A stretch of 64,000 nt of DNA from Citreicoccus inhibens (GTDB lineage: Bacteria > Myxococcota > Myxococcia > Myxococcales > Myxococcaceae). The notes under the pieces were generated by a model that searched no databases, had not been told where the DNA came from, and was given only the letters and a program-made list of their open reading frames with translations. Positions 57,604 through 64,000 of the stretch are shown here, piece by piece. The translations under genes were made by a program, and so were the position numbers. The stretch is from NCBI RefSeq assembly GCF_019039035.1, contig NZ_JAHNZT010000012.1, positions 1 to 64,000 on the forward strand, given 5' to 3'. Every line of letters begins with the position of its first letter. Position 1 is the first letter of the stretch.

Positions 57604-57787
57604 GACGGCCTCCCTCCCCTGCTCGGTCGCGTATAGCCCCGGGACTCATGGGACGCGAGGGGCCCATCATGAGGCAACCCGCTTCCCGCGGTGGGGCACG
57701 TCCTTCCCATTCGGTCGGCTTGTGCGCTCCAAGGCCCCAGGGCGGATTCAAATGTCGAGGGTATGCTTCTGGCAGTGCCCGGCCGGC

Positions 57788-58072
57788 ATGGGCCTCGTCG
57801 CATCCCTCCCATTCGCTCCAGAACCCGCCTTCTCGGTGCTCATCCCGCGCGCGCTCCAGGACGCCCTGGCGGCACTGCCCGGTGAGGCGCGCCGGGCCCT
57901 GCTCGCCGCGCTGTTCGGCCTCGCCTCGCGGGAGGCACGGCGCGACGTCCCGTCCACGGACCTGGAATCGATGACGCTGGAGGTCGCGGGGCATCGGGCC
58001 TTCGTCACCGCGGACCGAGCCCAGGCCCGCTGGCGGCTCACCGGCCTCGTCCGGGTCAGACCTCAGCCCTGA
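57788..58072 (+). CDS. Small protein resembling RelE/ParE-fold toxins
   Basis: The 94-residue soluble protein has the layout of a ParE/RelE-type fold: an N-terminal strand-helix (AFSVLIPRALQDALAALPGEARRALLAALFGLA) followed by strands (LTLEVAGHRAFVTADRAQARWRLTGLVRVRPQ). Key RelE residues cannot be aligned with confidence, and no antitoxin gene is next to it. An upstream in-frame ATG at 57752 is possible. It may be a stand-alone protein of unknown function. Confidence 0.5.
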   Translation: MGLVASLPFAPEPAFSVLIPRALQDALAALPGEARRALLAALFGLASREARRDVPSTDLESMTLEVAGHRAFVTADRAQARWRLTGLVRVRPQP

Positions 58073-58569
58073 TGCCCCACCGGGCCCGCTTCGGCCCGGT
58101 CACACCGGGAGTGGACCCGTTTCCCGAAAGCGAGCGGCCCATCGCCTTTTCGGCATGGGGCGGCCGTGCCGGCCCGCCTTGCGTTCGGGCGGGGTGGGGA
58201 CGCGGGCTGGGCAGGGGCCGGGGGCTTTCGTCGCTCCTGGATGCCTTGGAGGCCCTGGAGGCCGTGCATGCGGGTGGGGCTGCCTGATGCCGGTCGGTCC
58301 ATCCGCCCCGCGTTCGGCTCACTCCACAGCCCGGTGCCGCGCCCATGATGTTCTTCCAGAAGGTATTGAGAGTGTTGATCAAGTGGTGGAAGAGATAGGC
58401 GGCGCGGAGTTGGGGACAAGTCAGCAAGCTCCCGAAACGCTTCAGGAATCCGCGATCTGCTACATGTGGGCAACTTGGAGCTTTCCCACGGGCATCCACA
58501 AGCCGGGTCCCCGGTCCCCATTTCTCCACACCCCTCCCCTCACAATCCACAGGTGATCCACAGGCTTCT
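58073..58569. other. Intergenic region with phased DnaA-box-like repeats
   Basis: No protein-coding gene is convincing in this 497-base stretch. The part at about 58340-58460 is distinctly less GC-rich than the surroundings and encodes, by frame, a 17-residue cationic peptide (58345-58398) without a ribosome site. The following 110 bases contain a cluster of repeated heptamers described separately. The kinase promoter is expected here. Confidence 0.5.
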
Positions 58570-58578
58570 GTGGGAGAC
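58465..58578. repeat. Cluster of DnaA-box-like heptamers
   Basis: The heptamer [AC]TCCACA occurs four times on the plus strand at 58494-58500, 58524-58530, 58545-58551 and 58555-58561, at distances of 30, 21 and 10 bases, close to helical phasing. With flanks, two sites match TTATCCACA in eight of nine positions (58522-58530 and 58553-58561). Degenerate minus-strand copies lie at 58465 and 58569. Function is unknown. Confidence 0.45.
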
Positions 58579-60375
58579 CTGGGGCGAGCAGGCGAAATGG
58601 GTGCAGATTCACGGGACGTCCGCGCCCTACAGGCCTGTTATCGTCGCGCACCGTTTCGGGCGCCTCGGGCGCTGGAGGGTTTCCCCATCGACTTCCATCG
58701 GGGAGAGCGCATCGGGAAGTACGAGGTCCTGACCCAGCTTTCCGTCGGCGGCATGGCGGAGCTGTTCCTCGGCTACACGTCGGGCCCGGGTGGCTTTCGC
58801 AAGTACGTGGTCATCAAGCGCATCCTTCCGGACGCGCGCGAGAACGCGCAGTTCAAGCGCATGTTCTTGGATGAGGCGCGCATCACGGCGGCCTTCAACC
58901 ACCCCAACATCGCGCAGGTGTTCGACCTGGGGGAGGAGGACGACGGCCTCTACCTGGCCATGGAGTTCATCGCCGGACAGAACCTCAACCAGGTGACGAG
59001 CGCGTGCCTGCGCAAGCGCCAGCAGGTGCCGCTGGCCTTCACGCTGTCCGTGGCCCGCGACGTGTGCCTGGCGCTGCACTACGCCCACGCGTTCACCACG
59101 CCCGGCGGCGAGCCCAGCCCCGTCATCCACCGGGACGTGGCGCAGAAGAACATCATGGTGACGTACGACGGCGTGGTGAAGCTGCTCGACTTTGGCATCG
59201 CCAAGGCCAAGGGCAGCTTGGAGCGCACGCACGTCGGCACCGTGAAGGGCACCACGGGCTACATGTCCCCCGAGCAGGTGCGCGGCGAGTCGCTCGACGG
59301 CCGCAGCGACCTGTTCTCCGTGGGCGTGGTGCTGCACGAGCTCGTCACCGGCGCGCGGCTGTTCGCCGGCCGCACCGAGCGCGACGAGATGGTGAAGATC
59401 CTCGAGGACACCATCCCGTGGCCCTCGGTGCTGGTGCCGCATGTGTCCGAGGACGTGTCCCGGGCCATCATGAAGGCGCTGGAGCGCGGCGTATCGCGGC
59501 GCTACCCGAACGGCCGGGACATGGCGCGCGCCATCGAGAAGGCCGCGGGCAAGCAGTTGATGGACGCGGACCAGCGCGCGGCGCTGATGAGGGACCTGTT
59601 CGCCGAGCGCCTCGCGGCCACGCGCGCGCTCCTGGAGAGCGTGGACGCCAGCACCAGCGACGTCGTGCTGGAGTCCGCGCGCCGGGCCCTCCAGAAAGAC
59701 GAGGGGCCCTACCTGCCGGAGCGCAAGGACGCGATGCGCGTCATCGAGGAGCGCAAGAAGGCGGAGGCGGCGGCCGCGCGCGCGGCGGACACCGACCCCG
59801 TCCGGCAGGACCCCGTCCCCATCCCACCCCGGCAGAAGAAGCAGAAGTCCGGCTCGAGTTGGATCTGGACCGTCCTGGTGCTCGCGCTCCTGGGCGGCAG
59901 CGGCTACGGCGTCTTCCTGTTCCTCAAGGCGCTGGATGCCTCGGCGACGCCGGAGCAGCCCCAGGACCCGCTCGCCGTGCCCATCCCGGCGAACGGCGCG
60001 AACCCGCGGCTCGCGGTGTTTCATGAGCCCGGGTCCCTTTTGCCCGACGCGGGCATGGCCAAGGCGACGAAGGTGGAGCCGCCGCCCGCCAAGGAGAACA
60101 CCAAGGAGAAGGAGCCGGAGGAGGCTCCAGACGAGGGTCGCAATGCCCGGCGCGTGGAGGGCAAGCTGACGCTCGTGGTGCTGCCCGAGGCGGATGTGTA
60201 CCGCGGCAAGAAGAAGCTCGGCCGCACGCCGCTGTTCAACGTTCCCATCCCAGTGGGCACGCACGTGCTGCGCATCGTGGGCCCGGACAAGAAGGATCGC
60301 ACCCTCACGGTCCCCGTCCAGGTGGGCAAGCCCGCGGTGTTCAAGCTGGCACTCCAGAACATCCCCGAGGGGTGA
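58570..60375 (+). CDS. Ser/Thr-type protein kinase with TM segment and PEGA-like domain
   Basis: The kinase domain spans about residues 48-320: P-loop LSVGGMAELF, K83 in VVIKRIL, HRDVAQKN with D188, DFG at 206-208 and GTTGYMSPEQ. A charged linker (EERKKAEAAAARAAD) leads to a membrane segment (SWIWTVLVLALLGGSGYGVFLFL) near 435-457 and a C-terminal PEGA-like domain (LTLVVLPEADVYRGKKKLGRTPL). It is clearly related to the kinase at 49050, including the unusual catalytic loop. The start is uncertain: GTG at 58570 or ATG at 58597; conserved sequence begins near 58690. The length is 601 residues from the GTG. Confidence 0.93.
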   Translation: MGDLGRAGEMGADSRDVRALQACYRRAPFRAPRALEGFPIDFHRGERIGKYEVLTQLSVGGMAELFLGYTSGPGGFRKYVVIKRILPDARENAQFKRMFLDEARITAAFNHPNIAQVFDLGEEDDGLYLAMEFIAGQNLNQVTSACLRKRQQVPLAFTLSVARDVCLALHYAHAFTTPGGEPSPVIHRDVAQKNIMVTYDGVVKLLDFGIAKAKGSLERTHVGTVKGTTGYMSPEQVRGESLDGRSDLFSVGVVLHELVTGARLFAGRTERDEMVKILEDTIPWPSVLVPHVSEDVSRAIMKALERGVSRRYPNGRDMARAIEKAAGKQLMDADQRAALMRDLFAERLAATRALLESVDASTSDVVLESARRALQKDEGPYLPERKDAMRVIEERKKAEAAAARAADTDPVRQDPVPIPPRQKKQKSGSSWIWTVLVLALLGGSGYGVFLFLKALDASATPEQPQDPLAVPIPANGANPRLAVFHEPGSLLPDAGMAKATKVEPPPAKENTKEKEPEEAPDEGRNARRVEGKLTLVVLPEADVYRGKKKLGRTPLFNVPIPVGTHVLRIVGPDKKDRTLTVPVQVGKPAVFKLALQNIPEG

Positions 60376-60457
60376 CGTGCCCCAGGGCGAATGAAGAGCG
60401 GGGGCCGAGAGCCTCCGCTATCTTCGGGCACCAACCCTCCGGACCCCTTCGATTGCG

Positions 60458-61411
60458 ATGGCGCTGACCCTCGGCTTCTTGATGGACCCGCTCGAAACGG
60501 TGCGGGTGGACCACGACTCGACGTTCGCGCTGATGCTGGAGGCGCAGCGTCGAGGGCACGAGGTCCTGTACTTCGAACAGGGCTGGCTGCGCTTCAACGG
60601 CACGTGCGCCGAGGCCCGCATGCGCCGCGTCCAGGTGCGCCGCGAGCCAGGCCACCACTTCGACGTGCTGGACGAGCGCGTGGTGCCGCTGTCGCGCCTG
60701 GACGTGCTGTTCCTGCGCAAGGACCCGCCGGTGGACGCGGACTACCTGCACGCCACGCAGCTCGTGGAGCTGTGCGGAGACAACGCGCCCCTCTTCATCA
60801 ACGACCCGCGCGGCATCCGCGACGCGAACGAGAAGCTCTTCGCGCTGCGATTCCCGGACCTGATGCCGGACACGCGCATCACCGGCGAGCTGCCGGTGCT
60901 GCTGGACTTCATCGCGCACAACGCCCGCGGCACCATCCTCAAGCCCATCGACGGCTTCGGCGGCAAGGGCATCCTCTTCCTCGCGCCGGGAGACCGGAAC
61001 GCGCGCTCGGCGGTGGAGCTGCTCACGCGCGGGGGCCGCGAGCCCATCGTCGCGCAGGCCTACGTCCCCGAGAGTCGACTGGGCGACAAACGCATCCTCC
61101 TGGTGGATGGCGAGCCCGCGGGCGCGGTGATGCGCGTGCCGTCCGAGCAGGACCACCGCGGGAACATGGCCGCGGGCGGCACGCCGGTGAAGGCGGAGCT
61201 GACGGCGCGCGACCTGTTCGTTTGTGAGCGGCTGAAGCCCTCGCTCCGAGAGAAGGGCCTGACGCTGGTGGGCATCGACGTGCTGGGCGACTTCCTCACC
61301 GAGGTGAACGTCACCAGCCCCACCGGACTGGTGGAGGCGGACCACCTGGATGGCGTGTCCATCGAGGGCCGCGTGCTGGACGTGGCCGAGCGGATGCGCG
61401 GTGCGCGCTGA
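60458..61411 (+). CDS. gshB: Glutathione synthetase
   Basis: The 317-residue enzyme ligates gamma-glutamylcysteine and glycine to glutathione with ATP. Evidence: the N-terminal GFLMDPLETVRVDHDSTFALM typical of GshB, FINDPRGIRDANEKLFALRFP, and the ATP-grasp core ILKPIDGFGGKGI, VPSEQDHRGNMAAGG and LVGIDVLGDFLTEVNVTSPTG. Length is standard. The ribosome site is weak. No gshA-like gene is near. A flavoprotein gene follows about 80 bases downstream on the same strand. Confidence 0.97.
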   Translation: MALTLGFLMDPLETVRVDHDSTFALMLEAQRRGHEVLYFEQGWLRFNGTCAEARMRRVQVRREPGHHFDVLDERVVPLSRLDVLFLRKDPPVDADYLHATQLVELCGDNAPLFINDPRGIRDANEKLFALRFPDLMPDTRITGELPVLLDFIAHNARGTILKPIDGFGGKGILFLAPGDRNARSAVELLTRGGREPIVAQAYVPESRLGDKRILLVDGEPAGAVMRVPSEQDHRGNMAAGGTPVKAELTARDLFVCERLKPSLREKGLTLVGIDVLGDFLTEVNVTSPTGLVEADHLDGVSIEGRVLDVAERMRGAR

Positions 61412-61489
61412 CGCGCGCGGGATGGGACTTCCCAGGACTCGTGGCTCCGGGTCAGATGGACGGCCGTCGCCCTCACTGCGGAGTGCTCC

Positions 61490-62173
61490 ATGCGCGTGAA
61501 GACGTATCCGTTCGTGCCGCTCGTCTGGAACCAGCCCACCCCGGAGGAGTCGCGCGCCCGCGCCAAGGACTTCCGCGAGTCCATGGCGAAGCGCCGCTCC
61601 GTGCGCCACTTCTCCTCCGAGCCCATCCCGGACGGCGTGCTCGAGGACGCCATTGCCTGCGCGGCCAGCGCGCCCAGTGGTGCCAATCAGCAGCCCTGGA
61701 CGTTCGTCGTGGTGAGGGACCCCGCGCTCAAGCAGCAGCTGCGCGAGGCGGCCGAGGCCGAGGAGCGCGAGTCCTATTCGAACCGCATGAGTCAGGAGTG
61801 GCTGGACGCGCTCGCGCCGCTCGGCACGGATTGGACCAAGCCCCACTTCACGGACGCGCCGGCCATCCTGGTGGTGTTCGAGCAGATCTACGGCGTGCAG
61901 TCCCTGCCGGACGGCACCGTGAAGAAGGTGAAGCACTACTACGTGCAGGAGTCGGTGGGCATCGCGGTGGGGTTCCTCATCGCGGCGCTCACACAGGCGG
62001 GGATCGCGACGCTCACGCACACGCCTTCGCCCATGGGGTTCCTGCGCGAGTTGCTGGGGCGGCCGGAGAACGAGCGCGCCTTCGCGGTGCTCCCCGTGGG
62101 GTACCCCGCCGCGGGCGCGCTGGTGCCGGACATTGGCAAGAAGCCGCTGGATGGGGTGCTGGTGCGCAAGTGA
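61490..62173 (+). CDS. Nitroreductase-family flavoprotein resembling iodotyrosine deiodinase
   Basis: The 227-residue FMN enzyme has RRSVRHFSSEPIPDGVLE and APSGANQQPWTFVVV typical of nitroreductases, and sequence features of the iodotyrosine deiodinase (IYD) branch: E92, Y96 and K117 have the same spacing as E157, Y161 and K182 in human IYD, in EERESYSNRM and GTDWTKP. HTPSPM and LPVGYPAAGALVPDIGKKPLDGVLV also agree with IYD relatives. It lacks a membrane anchor and would be a soluble dimer. Reductive dehalogenation of halotyrosines is inferred. GGAG precedes the ATG. Confidence 0.92.
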   Translation: MRVKTYPFVPLVWNQPTPEESRARAKDFRESMAKRRSVRHFSSEPIPDGVLEDAIACAASAPSGANQQPWTFVVVRDPALKQQLREAAEAEERESYSNRMSQEWLDALAPLGTDWTKPHFTDAPAILVVFEQIYGVQSLPDGTVKKVKHYYVQESVGIAVGFLIAALTQAGIATLTHTPSPMGFLRELLGRPENERAFAVLPVGYPAAGALVPDIGKKPLDGVLVRK

Positions 62174-62189
62174 AGGTTGTTTCCGAGAC

Positions 62190-62954
62190 ATGAGCGTGTC
62201 GGAAGTCACCGGGGCGGACGAGACCCTCGATTCCATTGGCACGTCGGGGGTGCGCGTGTTGCAGCGGCGCGGTGGCTACCGCTTCACGCTGGACGCGGTG
62301 CTGCTGGCGCACTTCGCGGCCACGGAGGGCACGCGCGGCGCGGTGCTGGAGCTGGGCGCGGGCAGCGGCGTGGTGTCCTTCCTGCTCGTGAAGCAGTTCG
62401 GGCTGGAGCGCGTGGACGCGCTGGAGCTGCAGCCCGCGGTGCACTCGAGGATGCTGCGCGCCGTGGCGCTCAACGGCTGCGAGGGGCGGGTGAATCCCCT
62501 GCTCGGGGACTTGCGAGAGGCGCGGACGTTGTTGCCCTCGGGCGCCTACGGGCACGTGGTGTCCAACCCGCCCTTTCGCAAGGCGGAGGCGGGGGTGCGC
62601 AGCCCGGATGACGAGCGCGCCATCTCCAAGTCCGAGCAGGCCTGTGATGCGCCCGCGGTGGTGGCGGCGGCGCGGCACGCGTTGATGCCCGGTGGCGGGG
62701 TGAGCCTCGTGTATCCGGCGGCGCGCGTGGCGGAGGTGCTGGAGTTGTTGATGCGGGCGCGGCTGTTTCCTCGGGCGCTGCGCTTCGTGCACTCGCGCGT
62801 GGAGGAGCCGGCCACGCGCTTCCTGGTGCACGCGGTGCGGGACAAGGACCGAGGGCTCTTGGTGCGCGCGCCGCTCATCGTCCACGGCGAAGGGCCCGGG
62901 GGCTACGCGCCCGAGGTGGCCGCGCTCATGGACGCGCCGTTGGCGGAGCAGTGA
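62190..62954 (+). CDS. TrmN6/YfiC-like adenine-N6 methyltransferase
   Basis: The 254-residue protein matches the tRNA1(Val) adenine-37 N6-methyltransferase family: RRGGYRFTLDAVLLAHF at the N-terminus, motif I LELGAGSGVVSFLL, ALELQPA and the catalytic SNPPFRKAEAGV. NPPF is typical of N6-adenine methylation. The C-terminus (RFVHSRVEEPATRFLVHAV) also fits. The start at 62190 lies 16 bases after the upstream stop, suggesting cotranscription with the IYD-like gene. Its substrate in myxobacteria is not established, so I leave the symbol empty. Confidence 0.93.
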   Translation: MSVSEVTGADETLDSIGTSGVRVLQRRGGYRFTLDAVLLAHFAATEGTRGAVLELGAGSGVVSFLLVKQFGLERVDALELQPAVHSRMLRAVALNGCEGRVNPLLGDLREARTLLPSGAYGHVVSNPPFRKAEAGVRSPDDERAISKSEQACDAPAVVAAARHALMPGGGVSLVYPAARVAEVLELLMRARLFPRALRFVHSRVEEPATRFLVHAVRDKDRGLLVRAPLIVHGEGPGGYAPEVAALMDAPLAEQ

Positions 62955-63066
62955 GGGCACGGGGCCGGTCCCTCGCGTGCCCGCTCGCCGACGTGGGGTG
63001 CCGGAGCGGCTGCTCGGGTGCAACGTAGGGAGGCACCTACACCCGGAATCCGCAGGAGGAGACGCC

Positions 63067-63573
63067 ATGAACGAGGCGATGCTGGAGGGGCGACCGTCGC
63101 TGCTGCACGCCGTGGCCATGTTGCCCCCGCGTCTGTCGCTCGGGGCGACGATGATCAAGCACGGGCTGGCGAAGCTGAACAAGGATGGTCAGGCGCAGAG
63201 CGCGGGCTTCTTCGAGCAGCTCGGCATCCGGCCTGCTCGACCGTGGGTGATCGCCACAGGCGTGACGGAGCTGGCCTCCGGCATCAGTGCGGTCCTCGGC
63301 TTCGCCACACGCTTCACCGCCTTGGGAGTGATCGCCACGCAGGCGGTGGCCATCGCGAAGGTGCATCGGAAGAACGGGTTCGACGTGACGAAGGGCGGCT
63401 ACGAGTTCAACCTCGCGCTCATCGCCATCTCGCTCGCGACGCTGTTGCGAGGACCGGGCCCGTTGTCTCTGAGTGGCGCGCTGAGACGAGGAGTACAGCG
63501 TCGGGAGCGGCGGCGCCTGCGCTTGTTCCCTCGGCAGCGTCGAGGCTCGCGGCTGATTGAGGCCCTGGGCTGA
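63067..63573 (+). CDS. DoxX-family membrane protein
   Basis: The 168-residue protein has about four hydrophobic segments and the DoxX pattern ARLSLGATMIKHGLAKL-like (PPRLSLGATMIKHGLAKLNKD), FFEQLGIRPARPWVIATGVTELASGISAVLGFATRF and VHRKNGFDVTKGGYEFNLALIAISLATLL. DoxX proteins are integral membrane components linked to quinone or oxidant metabolism in some bacteria; no specific role is visible. The tail is basic and Arg-rich. AGGAGG precedes the ATG at 63067, which rules out the longer frame from 62977. A perfect hairpin follows the stop. Confidence 0.92.
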   Translation: MNEAMLEGRPSLLHAVAMLPPRLSLGATMIKHGLAKLNKDGQAQSAGFFEQLGIRPARPWVIATGVTELASGISAVLGFATRFTALGVIATQAVAIAKVHRKNGFDVTKGGYEFNLALIAISLATLLRGPGPLSLSGALRRGVQRRERRRLRLFPRQRRGSRLIEALG

Positions 63574-63585
63574 GGCTCGGACGTG

Positions 63586-63615
63586 CCCCGTGCCCAAGCA
63601 GGGAGGGGCACGGGG
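63586..63615 (+). terminator. Perfect 10-bp hairpin after the DoxX gene
   Basis: CCCCGTGCCC (63586-63595) pairs with GGGCACGGGG (63606-63615), loop of 10 bases, starting 12 bases after the DoxX stop. No T-tract follows, as for the other hairpins here. Confidence 0.6.
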
Positions 63616-63654
63616 ACCGACCGAGAGGCGTCACAGGAGGCCAAGTGACGGCGG

Positions 63655-63790
63655 CCCGGTGCCGAGTCGGCATGGGCACAGGGGCCGAGTGAGAGCGCCA
63701 CGAACTCCGAGTCGGCCCGCGGGCACGAGGGTCAAGTCGGCACGGGGGCCCGAGCAAGAGCCATCAGGGGTCGATTGCAAGGGGGCTCGG
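63655..63790. repeat. Degenerate repeats in a gene-free stretch
   Basis: The stretch from 63574 to 63897 has no recognisable gene. It contains degenerate copies of a unit that includes (A/G)AGTCGGC at 63664, 63709 and 63734, each followed by a GGC(A/C)C-GGG-rich run. Spacing is irregular (45 and 25 bases). It may be a decayed repeat or chance in GC-rich sequence. Confidence 0.3.
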
Positions 63791-63897
63791 AGACCGAGTA
63801 GGCGCGGGCTCGGGGACTCAGCCTGTCCGGTCGGGGATGGGCCGAGCCCGTGGGAAGCGCACCCGCTGGCGAGCACTGCCCGTAAGATGCGCGCTCC

Positions 63898-64000
63898 ATG
63901 GCTTCGTCCGCGCTTCTGCTGTTGCTCCTCGCTGCTCGCGAGCCCGTTTCCCCCAACAAGTTCTCCACAGCGAATCGCCCTGCCGCGGCCCTCGTGGCCG
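63898..64000 (+). CDS. Start of a secreted-protein gene cut by the right edge
   Basis: An ATG at 63898 opens a frame of 34 codons to the window end, beginning MASSALLLLLLAARE, which looks like a signal peptide. No good ribosome site is visible, and another frame from 63887 is also open. Identity cannot be read. Confidence 0.4.
   Translation, partial: MASSALLLLLLAAREPVSPNKFSTANRPAAALVA

Noticed and set aside
58056-58550. A 164-codon minus-strand open frame
   Set aside because: It has no ribosome site or recognisable sequence, and covers regions of different composition; it looks like chance.
58073-58578. Chromosomal replication origin
   Set aside because: DnaA-like sites cluster here but no dnaA, dnaN, rpmH, gidA or parAB genes lie in the window, so the cluster alone is not enough.

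Overview
The window is GC-rich DNA (roughly 70 % GC by eye) from a myxobacterium, most likely a member of the Myxococcaceae. That placement rests on gene content: PilZ proteins, two kinase-TM-PEGA proteins, a DUF6310/DUF5953 pair, a SitA-like lipoprotein toxin with an MXAN_0049-type immunity protein, large cysteine-rich lipoproteins and many multidomain secreted proteins. I see no rRNA, tRNA, CRISPR array, transposase or prophage. Gene density is high and many converging genes end within a few bases of each other.

Layout. 1-4.2 kb: PilZ protein (cut by the left edge), cupin, hybrid-type sensor kinase and a small anchored protein. 4.1-12 kb: polyphosphate kinase, type-B carboxylesterase, a WYL regulator divergent from an SDR, and a YtcJ-type amidohydrolase. 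12.2-18 kb: thermolysin-like lipoprotein protease, App1-type phosphatase, a cysteine-cluster protein, then a toxin-like lipoprotein/immunity-like pair (DUF6310/DUF5953). 17.8-22.6 kb: atypical SDR divergent from a LysR regulator, and a glucose dehydrogenase-glucoamylase pair with coupled translation. 22.7-27.3 kb: membrane protein, methyltransferase and an SsuBCA-like ABC importer. 27.3-36.5 kb: secreted protein, NYN nuclease with a LOTUS-like C-terminus, PilZ-acyltransferase-like protein, a possible structured RNA leader before a cysteine-cluster gene, an RNase R-like enzyme, an OMPLA-like barrel, an RsbW-type ATPase and a membrane protein. 36.5-38.4 kb: SitA-like AHH nuclease toxin and its immunity protein. 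38.6-48.8 kb: a 1221-residue papain-like protease with Calx-beta repeats, then a TetR-TolC-MFP-RND efflux operon. 49-60.4 kb: two related PEGA kinases flanking a GIN-domain adhesin-like protein, secreted proteins and an aldo-keto reductase. 60.4-64 kb: glutathione synthetase, an iodotyrosine-deiodinase-like flavoprotein, a TrmN6-like methyltransferase, a DoxX protein and the start of a further secreted protein.

How genes work together. The efflux genes form one operon on the minus strand, probably controlled by the TetR gene at its head. The glucoamylase would release glucose that its coupled dehydrogenase could oxidise. The ABC genes form a complete importer. The two toxin-like loci resemble kin-discrimination modules: each has an apparent lipoprotein export signal, a C-terminal nuclease-like domain and a tightly linked immunity-like gene. 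The most interesting signals beyond annotation are those toxin loci, a run of hairpins behind a possible promoter at 31.46-31.72 kb, a phased cluster of DnaA-box-like heptamers at 58.47-58.58 kb, a halotyrosine-dehalogenase signature, and kinases with a tyrosine-kinase-like catalytic loop.
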